From: Ensifer adhaerens
GTDB lineage: Bacteria; Pseudomonadota; Alphaproteobacteria; Rhizobiales; Rhizobiaceae
Length of the DNA: 64,000 nt
Assembly (NCBI RefSeq): GCF_020035535.1
Contig: NZ_CP083349.1
Coordinates: forward strand, 2,418,001 to 2,482,000
Reading direction: 5' to 3'
How positions within the stretch are numbered: the first letter of the stretch is position 1; each line of letters starts with the position of its first letter. The notes beneath the pieces were generated by a model that saw only the letters and a list, made by a program, of their open reading frames with translations, was not told where the DNA came from and did not search any database. This document shows positions 1 through 8,440 of this stretch, piece by piece. The position numbers and the translations under genes were made by a program.

Positions 1-987
1 AGCCGCGTCAAGCTCACCAACGCGGCCGACTGCGTCAAGCGCGGCCTCGTCAAGGACGGCGAGAACCCGTTGCGCATCGCTGCGGAGCGGCTTGCCAATG
101 ACGGCATCTCGATCCTCCACACCATCGGTGGTGACGACACCAACACGACGGCGGCCGACCTTGCCGCCTATCTCGGCGCCAACGGCTACAACCTCACCGT
201 TGTCGGCCTGCCGAAGACGGTCGACAACGATGTCGTGCCGATCCGCCAGACGCTTGGCGCCTGGACGGCGGCCGAATATGGCGCCCGCTTCTTCGACAAT
301 GTCAGCAACGAACAGAGCGCCGCCCCGCGCACGCTCGTCGTGCACGAGGTCATGGGGCGCCATAGCGGCTGGCTGACGGCCGCCACCGCCCGCTCCTACA
401 TTCAGATGACCGACGACAAGGAATTCGTCGACGGCTTCATGATGAACCGCCAGATGAAGAACATCGACGGTCTTTACCTGCCGGAGATGAAGTTCGACCT
501 GCAGGGGGAAGCCGAACGTCTGCGTCAGGTCATGGACCGCACCGGCTTCGTGACGCTGTTCGTCAGCGAAGGCGCCTGCCTCGATGCGATCGTCGCCGAG
601 CGGGAAGCGGCGGGCGAAACCATCAAGCGCGATGCCTTCGGCCACGTGAAGATCGACACCATCAATGTCGGCAACTGGTTCTCCAAGCAGTTCGCAGCCC
701 TTCTCGGCGCCGAACGCTCGATGGTGCAGAAGTCCGGCTACTACGCCCGCTCGGCCCCTGCCAACGGCGACGACCTGCGCCTGATCCAGGGCATGGTCGA
801 TCTCGCCGTCGAAAGCGCGCTCAATAAGGTCTCCGGCGTCACCGGTCACGACGAAGACCAGGGCGGCAAGCTGCGCACGATCGAGTTCCCGCGCATCAAG
901 GGCGGCAAGCACTTCGACACTTCGACGAAGTGGTTCGGCGAAGTCATGGACGTCATCGGCCAGAAGTGGCAGGCCCAGAAGCACTGA
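1..987 (+). CDS. pfp: Pyrophosphate-dependent phosphofructokinase, 5'-truncated by window edge
   Basis: The frame is open from base 1 and ends at TGA 985-987, so the start lies upstream of the window; about 328 residues are visible of a family usually near 400. The enzyme phosphorylates fructose 6-phosphate to fructose 1,6-bisphosphate with pyrophosphate, a reversible cytosolic glycolytic step. The GGDDTNT motif (Asp where ATP-dependent enzymes have Gly) and PKTVDND mark the pyrophosphate-dependent class. MGRHSGW follows in the usual place for substrate binding. The TTG at 70 is internal and should not be taken as the start. A GC-rich hairpin follows the stop. Rhizobia usually lack the ATP-dependent enzyme, so this is likely their only phosphofructokinase; that is family knowledge, not visible here. 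Confidence 0.93.
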   Translation, partial: SRVKLTNAADCVKRGLVKDGENPLRIAAERLANDGISILHTIGGDDTNTTAADLAAYLGANGYNLTVVGLPKTVDNDVVPIRQTLGAWTAAEYGARFFDNVSNEQSAAPRTLVVHEVMGRHSGWLTAATARSYIQMTDDKEFVDGFMMNRQMKNIDGLYLPEMKFDLQGEAERLRQVMDRTGFVTLFVSEGACLDAIVAEREAAGETIKRDAFGHVKIDTINVGNWFSKQFAALLGAERSMVQKSGYYARSAPANGDDLRLIQGMVDLAVESALNKVSGVTGHDEDQGGKLRTIEFPRIKGGKHFDTSTKWFGEVMDVIGQKWQAQKH

Positions 988-999
988 TTTGCGCTTCCC

Positions 1000-1022
1000 G
1001 GCGGGCGCATATGCCGCCCGCC
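1000..1022 (+). terminator. Hairpin after pfp
   Basis: Perfect 8-bp arms GGCGGGCG (1000-1007) and CGCCCGCC (1015-1022) start 13 bases after the pfp stop. There is no strong T run, so termination efficiency is uncertain. Confidence 0.5.
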
Positions 1023-1130
1023 AACAACGCCTGATTTTGAGATTGACGGCTCCGCGTTTCCATGGCTGGCTCGGCCAATCCTTAGATCGATCCCGATTTA
1101 AAGAATTATGCAGGAACGCGGAGCCCTTTC

Positions 1131-1766
1131 ATGTCCTTTGAACATTGGTTTGCCTTTGCCGCAGCCTCTGCCGTGCTGCTCGCCATTCCCGGCCCCACCA
1201 TTCTTCTCGTCATTTCCTATGCGCTCGGACACGGCCGCAAGACCGCAGGCGCCACAGTCGCCGGTGTGGCGCTTGGTGATTTCACCGCGATGACCGCTTC
1301 CATGCTCGGCCTCGGTGCGCTGCTTGCGACCTCCGCGGCGATCTTCACGGCACTCAAATGGGTGGGTGCCGCCTATCTCATCTGGCTCGGCATCAAGCTC
1401 TGGCGCGCACCGGTGGCCGCCGGCGGCGACGCTGAGGTCGAATCGGCTTCCGGCGAACGTCCGCTGCGCATCTTCCTTCACACCTATGCGGTGACTGCGC
1501 TGAACCCGAAAAGCATCGTCTTCTTCGTCGCCTTCCTGCCGCAGTTCCTCGATCTCAGCCAGCCGCTCTTCACCCAGATGGCGATTTTCGAGCTCACATT
1601 CCTGACGCTCGCGATCCTCAATGCCAGCCTCTATGCGGCCCTTGCAACGGCTGCTCGCAGCACGATTTCCAAGCCGAATGTCCGCCGGATCGTCAACCGC
1701 GCGGGCGGTTCCATGCTCATCGGAGCCGGGCTCCTGACGGCGACGATGAAGCGCGCCACGGCGTGA
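1131..1766 (+). CDS. LysE/RhtB-family amino-acid exporter
   Basis: This 211-residue inner-membrane protein has the typical LysE/RhtB layout: a hydrophobic N-terminus with AIPGPTILLV, the glycine-rich GHGRKTAGATVAGVALGD stretch, then a KWVGAAYLIWLGIKLW segment and a C-terminal membrane segment. The family exports amino acids or homoserine-type compounds driven by proton exchange; the substrate cannot be read from sequence. Start ATG 1131 follows GGAGCCC weakly. It sits alone between pfp and a lipoprotein gene, each with its own intergenic gap, so it is probably monocistronic. The length is normal for the family. Confidence 0.9.
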   Translation: MSFEHWFAFAAASAVLLAIPGPTILLVISYALGHGRKTAGATVAGVALGDFTAMTASMLGLGALLATSAAIFTALKWVGAAYLIWLGIKLWRAPVAAGGDAEVESASGERPLRIFLHTYAVTALNPKSIVFFVAFLPQFLDLSQPLFTQMAIFELTFLTLAILNASLYAALATAARSTISKPNVRRIVNRAGGSMLIGAGLLTATMKRATA

Positions 1767-1882
1767 AATTGCCGCCTGCGCTTGCCGCCGGATGCCTCAT
1801 AGGTTAATGGAGATTCACGCTTGGCGGCTGGCAACCGCTGATTTGCAGGGGCTACGGGGCCCAGAAGCACGAAAGTGACAGA

Positions 1883-2920
1883 ATGGCGAAGTACCGTATT
1901 TCCCTTTCCAAACAGACGTTTGGCGTGGCAGCCATATTGTCCGCGACCATCGTCTCGGGATGCTCAACGGTAGAGCACACGTCGCTCGAAGAACTGACGG
2001 CCGTGCAGACGGTCACCCCGCTCGCAAAGCCCGGCACTGAAATGACGGCTTACGCGCTTCCCACGCCTGACGGTGCAGCCACCGTGGCAAGCGCTGCCCT
2101 GGCGGCCCAGACAGCCGGCGTCGCCACCACCTATCCGGTCGCGACCGATCTCGCCCAGGGCGCCGAAGCCGCCCCCGCGATGGTTGCGGTTCCGGCGTCG
2201 AAGCCGGGCAGCACCATGGCGCTCGCCATGGTTTCCCCGACCACGCCTGCCATCGCCAGTGCAGAAACGGCAACCGCCGCCGTTACCCAGGTTTCCGCCG
2301 ACGCCTCGCAAGTACCGGCCCCGACTTCTGCGGACGTTGCAGCCAAGACGAGCCGGGTCCAGGACCTTCCGATTTCGACCCTCGCCGTCGCCGCGGCGAT
2401 GGAATCGGACTTCGACACCGGCGAACCCGTCGGCCTCGAAAACCTGGTTGCAAACCGCATGATCGTTCCGACCGAGCGTCCGAAGACGGGCGTCATCGGC
2501 TCGACGGTCGCGGCCGTCGCCAGCGTCATTCCGGACTCGATGAAGCTCAACAAGGCGCCGACGAGCTCGCGTCCCGACCTCGACAAGCTGATCAAGTACT
2601 ATGCCGACCTGAACGATATTCCGGTCGAACTGGTTCACCGGGTCGTCAAGCGCGAGAGCAACTACAACCCGCGCGCCTACAGCAAGGGCAATTACGGCCT
2701 GATGCAGATCCGCTACAACACCGCCAAGGGCCTCGGCTATGACGGTCCGGCGGAAGGCCTGTTCGACGCTGAAACCAACCTCAAATACGCGACCAAATAT
2801 CTGCACGGCGCCTGGATGGTGGCCGACAACCAGCACGACAGCGCGGTCAAGCTCTATGCCAGCGGCTATTATTACCACGCCAAGCGCAAGGGTCTTCTCG
2901 ACGACCTCGGCATGAAGTGA
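1883..2920 (+). CDS. Lytic transglycosylase (SLT domain) lipoprotein
   Basis: 345 residues. The N-terminus is a lipoprotein signal with lipobox VSGC (Cys about residue 27). A long Ala/Thr/Pro-rich, low-complexity linker (about 30-220) probably spans the periplasm, and an SLT transglycosylase domain fills the last 115 residues. The catalytic glutamate is in VKRESNYNPRA and is followed by the GLMQI motif typical of family 1 lytic transglycosylases. It should cleave glycan strands of peptidoglycan with 1,6-anhydro product formation, anchored to a membrane. A strong terminator follows directly. The linker is the variable part, and only the C-terminal third gives the functional call. Confidence 0.9.
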   Translation: MAKYRISLSKQTFGVAAILSATIVSGCSTVEHTSLEELTAVQTVTPLAKPGTEMTAYALPTPDGAATVASAALAAQTAGVATTYPVATDLAQGAEAAPAMVAVPASKPGSTMALAMVSPTTPAIASAETATAAVTQVSADASQVPAPTSADVAAKTSRVQDLPISTLAVAAAMESDFDTGEPVGLENLVANRMIVPTERPKTGVIGSTVAAVASVIPDSMKLNKAPTSSRPDLDKLIKYYADLNDIPVELVHRVVKRESNYNPRAYSKGNYGLMQIRYNTAKGLGYDGPAEGLFDAETNLKYATKYLHGAWMVADNQHDSAVKLYASGYYYHAKRKGLLDDLGMK

Positions 2921-2952
2921 GCCTGTCGAGCCGATAGCTCGGGTTATCTTGC

Positions 2953-2983
2953 GAGGCGCTCAATCGAGCGCCTCTATTATTTT
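2953..2983 (+). terminator. Rho-independent terminator of the SLT lipoprotein gene
   Basis: GAGGCGCT (2953-2960), loop caatcg, AGCGCCTC (2967-2974), then TATTATTTT. It lies 33 bases after the stop. It overlaps the last codons and stop of the convergent serine hydrolase gene, which ends at 2960, so the same bases encode protein on the other strand. Confidence 0.85.
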
Positions 2984-4312
2984 GGCGTTGAGTTTCTGCA
3001 CATCATAGCCGAGACGCGAGGGCGTGAGACCCAGCCGGACCACTACGAGCTTCAGCGAAGGCACCATCATGATTGCCTGGCCGTCATGGCCAAGCATCCA
3101 GAAGGCATCGGCCGGAAAACTGCCGGAACCGGCACGGACACCGTTTTCCTCCAGCCACACCTGGCCCTGGCCGTATTTTCCACCCGACGCCTTGGTCGGC
3201 GTGCGCATGAAGGCGACGTAGTCCTTCGGCAGCATCGCCCTCCCCCTCCACACGCCGTCCTGCAACAGGAACTGCGCAAAGCGCGCCCAGTCCTGCGCCG
3301 TGGCGTACATATAGGACGAGCCGACGAAAGTGCCGCTCGCGTCCGTTTCAAGCACCGCGCTCTTCATGCCCAAGGGCGCAAACAGCCCATCATGCGGAAA
3401 CGCAAGTGCGGCCGCCGGATCGTCGAATGTCCGCATCCAGATGCGCGACAACAAGGTGGTCGAACCGCTGGAATAGCTGAACGTCGCACCCGGAGTGGAC
3501 GTCAGCGGTTTGGTGGCCGCGTAGCCCGCCATGTCCTTCTCGAGATAGAGCATGCGGGTCACGTCGGTGACGTTGCCGTAGTTCTCGTTGAATTCCAGGC
3601 CGCTCTGCATTCCCATGAGGTCGGCGAGCGTGATTTCTGCACGTTCGTCGCTTGCCCACTCCGGCAGGAGCCCGGCGCGCGCCACGTCCATGCGACCTTC
3701 TGCGACGCGCATGCCGATCAGCGCCGCCGTGACCGATTTCGTCATCGACCAGCCGAGCAAGGGTGTCGCGCGATCAAAGCCCCGACCGTAGGTTTCGGCA
3801 ACCAGGCGGCCGTCGCGAATGACGGCGACGGCCCGCGCGCCCGGACCCGCAAGATCGGCATCCTCGATCAGTTTCTGCAAGGCGGGATCGATCTCGGCTC
3901 CTTCGCCTTCCGGCCAGGCCGCTTCCGACGCAGGCGCGGCTGCAGCCGTCGCCGCGTTGATCGGCGGCAAGCCCGCGTCGTCGCCATCCGGCAGGCTCGC
4001 GCATCCCATTCCCGGTCGAAAGGCCGCGTAGCCCGCCGCAGCAAAGCCGAGAATCCGCGCCGTCACCATCTGCCTTTCCGGATCGACGGCAACCCTCGCC
4101 AGCTTCAGCAGCGGGTGTCCCGGCGCCTGGACGTCGTCGGCCAGCACCGACTGGGCGTCGCGTTTCGCGATGAAGACGTTGGAACAGACGATCTTGGCGG
4201 CGTAGCCATCGCCGACCTTGAGCAGTTCCGGCGGCGCGATCGCAAGCCAGCCGAAGAGGGCGACAACGCCCAGTACCAACGTCGCACCGCAAATCCTCAA
4301 TATGCGCCTCAT
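2960..4312 (-). CDS. Serine hydrolase, class C beta-lactamase/penicillin-binding-like
   Basis: 450 residues. An N-terminal hydrophobic segment (about 7-27) is a signal anchor or uncleaved signal, so the enzyme faces the periplasm. The central and C-terminal part is the beta-lactamase/transpeptidase fold of the EstB/AmpC group. The active-site SMTK follows GW (about 190), with a YSS in the place of the YxN motif (about 283) and a GHDGQ in the KTG-box region near residue 410. The family includes esterases, D-aminopeptidases and peptidoglycan-recycling enzymes, so antibiotic hydrolysis should not be assumed. It is convergent with the SLT gene, and its stop lies inside that gene's terminator stem. 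Confidence 0.85.
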   Translation of the reverse strand: MRRILRICGATLVLGVVALFGWLAIAPPELLKVGDGYAAKIVCSNVFIAKRDAQSVLADDVQAPGHPLLKLARVAVDPERQMVTARILGFAAAGYAAFRPGMGCASLPDGDDAGLPPINAATAAAAPASEAAWPEGEGAEIDPALQKLIEDADLAGPGARAVAVIRDGRLVAETYGRGFDRATPLLGWSMTKSVTAALIGMRVAEGRMDVARAGLLPEWASDERAEITLADLMGMQSGLEFNENYGNVTDVTRMLYLEKDMAGYAATKPLTSTPGATFSYSSGSTTLLSRIWMRTFDDPAAALAFPHDGLFAPLGMKSAVLETDASGTFVGSSYMYATAQDWARFAQFLLQDGVWRGRAMLPKDYVAFMRTPTKASGGKYGQGQVWLEENGVRAGSGSFPADAFWMLGHDGQAIMMVPSLKLVVVRLGLTPSRLGYDVQKLNAKIIEALD

Positions 4313-4352
4313 GCGTTCCCTCCGGCCGCCTCATGTTTCCTGGGAGCCGACC

Positions 4353-4411
4353 GCTGACAGAAACATGCAGCAATTCAAAGTTCTACGGCGGCAAAGCCTG
4401 TCCGCTAGGAC
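4353..4411 (+). repeat. Dispersed rhizobial intergenic repeat, copy 1
   Basis: The segment containing AAACATGCAGCAATTCAAAG and then CTACGGCGGC matches the two tandem copies at 32053-32125 and 32185-32252 (shared pattern GACnnAAACAnGnnGCAnTTC then AAGTnCTAC). It lies in the 210-bp gap between the divergently placed starts/ends of the serine hydrolase and GGDEF genes. No ORF is credible here. Confidence 0.65.
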
Positions 4412-4522
4412 GCACGGTCGCCGCCGAGTTGCAGAGAGAACCAGCATTTCGCCTGCGGGAAAAGCCCGGAGACCGCAAGTTTCCATTTTCCGGGGAGATC
4501 GGAACACTGAGGCCCGCGCCGT

Positions 4523-6079
4523 CTAGGCCGAACGTTGCAATTCCATCGCTGCGCCTGCTTTGAGCAGGGCCGTTACATCCGTGAGTACCGGCGCTATCCA
4601 CGGTCCACGGACTTCGACGGCGCCGCTGGCCTGCGCGCAATCCATCTCGCTTTCCTTTTCGATGCCGCGCACGGCAATCGCCAACCGTAGCACCTGCCCG
4701 GTCTTGATGAGGCAGGAAAGCAGCGCGACGCTGCGCTCGCTGCCGTGGGTCGCCCGGATGGCGGCGAGATCGATCGTCACCTGGTCAGGCTGCAGTTCCG
4801 CGATCAAATTCAAGGGCAAGGATGAGCCGGCACCGCCGCCAAGCGCAATCCGGACACCCAACGCCCGCAATCCCTTCAGATTGTCCGCGATCAGCGCGAG
4901 ATCCTCGGTCGAAAAGTCTCCGGTGACCTCGATGGTCAGGCGTCCTGCAGGCAGGCCCGCTTCACCCAGGCATTGCTTGACCTGCTCGACGAAGTCCCGC
5001 TCCTTGAGTTGCGGCGCAAAGGGTGCGACGGTCAACCCTGTCGGAGAAGGCCAGCGCTCGGCCTCCGTGCAGGCAGCCTTAAGTGTCCAGTAGCCGAGCG
5101 AGCGCGTGCCGGGGCTCTGCTCTGATGGTTCGATAAAGGCTTGCTCGCCGATCACCCCGCGAAGCGGATGCTGCCAGCGCAGCAACGCCTCGAAAGCGCG
5201 GATGGCTCCGCCTGCAGCACCGGCGATCGGCAGGAATTCGAGGAAGAATTCGCTGTTCTCCAGCCCCCGAGCCACATCGCGCTCGGCCTCAACCCGCCGC
5301 TGTGCCGCATGCGTCAGTATCTCCGAATGGAAGGCGTGGCTGTTGCCGCTCACGGCCTTCGCCTCATAGAGCGCCAGGTCAGCGCGCTTCAGCACCTCAC
5401 CCGTTGCCGTATCGGTGCGCTCGACGAAGGCGATGCCGATGCTGCAGCCGGAAGCGACCTGTGCTTCGCCGAGATCGAACGGCGCTTCGAACAGCGCCTT
5501 TACCCGCGCTGCGAGCATTTCGGCTTCGGCCTGCGACGAGGCACCGCCGGCCGTAAGCACGAACTCGTCGCCCCCCAGACGGTAGACCGTCGCCTCTCCG
5601 GAAAAGGCGCGCCGCAGGCGGGCGCCGAAGAGCGTCAGCAACCGGTCGCCGGCGTCGTGCCCCATGGTATCGTTGATCGCCTTGAACCGGTCGAGATCGA
5701 GAAGGAGAAGGGCATTGCGCTCGAAGGTAGGCCCTTCCGCGCAGAGTGCCTGGCGAATATCCGCCTCCAGCGCCGCACGATTGGCGAGCCCGGTGAGCTT
5801 GTCGCGGTGGACTTCGTGGCGCAGGCGCCGCTCTGCGCGGCGCGCCGCACGCAACTCGTGCTCCAGCCGGCGCGAGTACCGCCAGCGATAGAACGAACCG
5901 CCGAGGAGAAACGGCACGGCGCCTGCTGCCAGCATGGCGGAGACGTCCCAATGGTTCGTCGGTTGTTCAAGGAAGACTGTTTCCGTCGCCAGCCACGCCG
6001 CAGAAACCACAGCCCCCAATGCCGCGCCGACAGCTGCAAATCGCTGCTCGGGCTTCGGCAGAAACGTTCTTAACATCAT
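4523..6079 (-). CDS. Membrane diguanylate cyclase with degenerate EAL domain
   Basis: 518 residues. Two hydrophobic segments (about 14-36 and 45-65) anchor the protein. A GGDEF domain follows (about 85-255) with LTGLANR, DLDRFKAINDTMGHDAGD and an intact RLGGDEF, so cyclic-di-GMP synthesis is expected. The usual RxxD inhibitory site before it reads SGEA, so product inhibition is probably lost. The C-terminal EAL domain (about 270-515) keeps EALLRW. It has lost the catalytic DDFG (reads GGAG), the lysine before ID (reads TIDLAA) and the Asn of the NxS strand (reads TVAPF). Phosphodiesterase activity is therefore unlikely and the domain may only bind nucleotide. Divergent from btaA. Confidence 0.88.
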   Translation of the reverse strand: MMLRTFLPKPEQRFAAVGAALGAVVSAAWLATETVFLEQPTNHWDVSAMLAAGAVPFLLGGSFYRWRYSRRLEHELRAARRAERRLRHEVHRDKLTGLANRAALEADIRQALCAEGPTFERNALLLLDLDRFKAINDTMGHDAGDRLLTLFGARLRRAFSGEATVYRLGGDEFVLTAGGASSQAEAEMLAARVKALFEAPFDLGEAQVASGCSIGIAFVERTDTATGEVLKRADLALYEAKAVSGNSHAFHSEILTHAAQRRVEAERDVARGLENSEFFLEFLPIAGAAGGAIRAFEALLRWQHPLRGVIGEQAFIEPSEQSPGTRSLGYWTLKAACTEAERWPSPTGLTVAPFAPQLKERDFVEQVKQCLGEAGLPAGRLTIEVTGDFSTEDLALIADNLKGLRALGVRIALGGGAGSSLPLNLIAELQPDQVTIDLAAIRATHGSERSVALLSCLIKTGQVLRLAIAVRGIEKESEMDCAQASGAVEVRGPWIAPVLTDVTALLKAGAAMELQRSA

Positions 6080-6255
6080 GTCGACGCCCCCCGAATATGA
6101 GGCGGTGCTAGCACGCTGGGGTTTAATGAATTCTTATGGATGAAAAATTGTAGTGCGCCGATTCAGGCGCCCTCTCGGGCTGTGGAAACCCCGTCATCAA
6201 AGTGTAGCCGAGTCAATTTAGAAGCGGCTAAGTTTCAACTGGATGACCGGCAGAG

Positions 6256-7506
6256 ATGACCGAACTAGCTCCCGACATTGGCTTTGGCAGAAAAAATCCG
6301 AAGCTGAAAAACGCGCTGCTCCAGCACAAGACCTTTTCCCTTGCCGGCCTTTCGGAACGTCTCTTCGGCCTGCTCTTTTCGGGCCTCGTCTACCCGCAAA
6401 TCTGGGAAGACCCGATCGTCGACATGGAAGCGATGCAGCTCGGTCCGGAACACCGGATCGTCACCATCGGCTCCGGCGGCTGCAACATGCTGACCTACCT
6501 GTCTGCCGGCCCGCGCAGAATAGACGTCGTCGACCTTAATCCGCACCATATCGCGCTCAACCGCCTGAAGCTCGCAGCCTTCCGGCATTTGCCGAGCCAC
6601 AAGGACGTGACGCGCTTCCTGGCGACCCAGGGCACCGCCACCAACGTCCAGGCCTTCGACCTCTTCATTTCGCCAAAGCTCGACACGGCGACACGCAGCT
6701 ACTGGAACGGCCGTGACCTGACCGGCCGCCGCCGCATCGGGGTCTTCGGCCGCAACATCTATCGCACCGGCCTGCTCGGCCGCTTCATTGCCGCAAGCCA
6801 CCTGCTCGCCCGCCTGCACGGCGTCGACCCGGCCGAGTTCGTCCAGGCCGGTTCCATGCGCGAGCAGCGGCAGTTCTTCGACGAGCGTCTTGCGCCGCTG
6901 TTTGATCGTCCCGTCATACGCTGGATCACCGGCCGCAAGAGTTCGCTTTTCGGCCTCGGCATCCCGCCGCAGCAATTCGACGAACTGGCAAGCCTCAGCA
7001 GCGAGAGGTCGCTCGCCGCCGTGCTGCGCCACCGCCTCGAAAAACTGACCTGTCACTTCCCGTTGCGGGAGAACTATTTCGCCTGGCAGGCATTCGGGCG
7101 CCGCTACCCCCTGCCGCATGAAGGCGAGCTTCCACCCTACCTCGATGCCGGCGCCTACGAGGCGATCCGCAACAATGCCGAGCGCGTCGATGTCCATCAC
7201 GCAAGCTACACCGAGCTTCTCGCCAACAAGCCGGCCGCATCGGTCGACCGCTACATCCTTCTCGATGCCCAGGACTGGATGAACGACCAACAGCTGAACG
7301 ACCTCTGGACCGAGATCACCCGCACGGCGGATGAAGGTGCGGTCGTCATCTTCCGCACGGCGGCGGAAGACAGCATCGTGCCCGGCCGCGTCTCCTCGGC
7401 GCTGCTCGATCAGTGGCACTATGATGCCGAAGCGTCGCTCAAGCTCGGCGCGGAAGACCGTTCCGCCATCTATGGCGGTTTCCACATCTACCGGAAGAAA
7501 GGCTAG
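6256..7506 (+). CDS. btaA: S-adenosylmethionine:diacylglycerol 3-amino-3-carboxypropyltransferase
   Basis: 416 residues, DUF3419/BtaA family. It moves the 3-amino-3-carboxypropyl group of S-adenosylmethionine to diacylglycerol, giving diacylglyceryl-homoserine, the first step to the betaine lipid DGTS. Recognisable features are VYPQIWEDP near residue 50, the SAM-binding strand RIVTIGSGGCNML (about 72-84) and VDLNPHH (about 95). The TTG/ATG-rich start is ATG 6256 after GGCAGAG. btaB follows 3 bases after the stop, so the two form an operon. In Sinorhizobium and Rhodobacter these genes are induced by phosphate starvation so that betaine lipid replaces phospholipid. Only a weak TGTCA-like pair (6192-6207) is visible upstream. 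Confidence 0.93.
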   Translation: MTELAPDIGFGRKNPKLKNALLQHKTFSLAGLSERLFGLLFSGLVYPQIWEDPIVDMEAMQLGPEHRIVTIGSGGCNMLTYLSAGPRRIDVVDLNPHHIALNRLKLAAFRHLPSHKDVTRFLATQGTATNVQAFDLFISPKLDTATRSYWNGRDLTGRRRIGVFGRNIYRTGLLGRFIAASHLLARLHGVDPAEFVQAGSMREQRQFFDERLAPLFDRPVIRWITGRKSSLFGLGIPPQQFDELASLSSERSLAAVLRHRLEKLTCHFPLRENYFAWQAFGRRYPLPHEGELPPYLDAGAYEAIRNNAERVDVHHASYTELLANKPAASVDRYILLDAQDWMNDQQLNDLWTEITRTADEGAVVIFRTAAEDSIVPGRVSSALLDQWHYDAEASLKLGAEDRSAIYGGFHIYRKKG

Positions 7507-7509
7507 GCC

Positions 7510-8178
7510 ATGCGTGAGGCCGGCATTTCCCACGCGCGGCGCATGGACCACATGTACCGCTACCAGCGGCATTTCTATGATCTGACGCGGAAGTACTACC
7601 TCTTTGGCCGCGACACGCTGATCCGGGAGATGCACCCGGCGCCGGGCGCCTCCGTGCTCGAGGTCGGCTGCGGCACCGGGCGCAATCTCGCTCTCATCGG
7701 CCACTGCTTCCCCTCGGCGCGGCTGTTCGGCCTGGACATCTCCCAGGAGATGCTGACCTCCGCCGACGCGAAGCTCAACCGTGGCAGCAGGCGCCGCGCC
7801 GAGCTTCAGGTCGCCGACGCCACCGATTTCGACCCCAAGGTCTTCGGCGAACGCGGCTTCGACCACATCCTCATCTCCTATTCCCTGTCGATGATCCCCG
7901 ACTGGCAAAAGGCGATCGATGCGGCCATTGCCGCACTCAATCCGGGCGGCTCCCTGCACATTGCCGATTTCGGCCAGCAGGAACGCCTGCCGACGAGCTT
8001 CCGCCGGGCGCTGCACGGCTGGCTCGATCGCTTCCACGTCACGCCGCGCGCCAACCTTTTCGACGTGTTGCGCGTGAAGGCCCGGGAGAATGGCGCCGAT
8101 CTCGAACGCCGCGCGATCGGCCGCGGCTATGCCTGGCTTGCGGTCTATCACAGCCCGGCCGTCGCAATCGCCGCCTGA
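7510..8178 (+). CDS. btaB: Diacylglyceryl-homoserine N-methyltransferase
   Basis: 222 residues, class I SAM-dependent methyltransferase. The glycine motif is VLEVGCGTGRNL (about 51-62), followed by LFGLDIS for the ribose-binding acidic residue. The N-terminal HMYRYQRHFYDLTRKYYLFGRD segment is typical of BtaB. It adds three methyl groups to the homoserine nitrogen made by BtaA, completing diacylglyceryl-trimethylhomoserine. It starts 3 bases after the btaA stop and must share its message. Membrane association is expected from substrate, not from a membrane segment. Confidence 0.93.
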   Translation: MREAGISHARRMDHMYRYQRHFYDLTRKYYLFGRDTLIREMHPAPGASVLEVGCGTGRNLALIGHCFPSARLFGLDISQEMLTSADAKLNRGSRRRAELQVADATDFDPKVFGERGFDHILISYSLSMIPDWQKAIDAAIAALNPGGSLHIADFGQQERLPTSFRRALHGWLDRFHVTPRANLFDVLRVKARENGADLERRAIGRGYAWLAVYHSPAVAIAA

Positions 8179-8440
8179 GACCGCGACCCGTAGTGCAGCC
8201 GGCGGGTGGTCGTCTTCATCTCACTTCGCCAGAGCGCGCCGAAATCCCCCGTGGGAGTTCGGCGCTTTCGCTTTGCAGTAGAAAACGGGACGCACCTGCC
8301 TCGCCCGCAATTCCCGCTTGAGCTAACCCAATTTTTACGATGATATGGTGAAGATGAGGTTCACGCCTCGCGGGGGAAATCACCGATATGAAAGCCATCG
8401 TGTGAGGCAGGATCGTCGCTCGTCTCTAGACAGGTACCTC

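Noticed and set aside
6265..8151. A 628-codon open frame opposite btaA-btaB
   Set aside because: It mirrors the codons of two well-recognised genes, as is usual at high GC, and its residues match no family.
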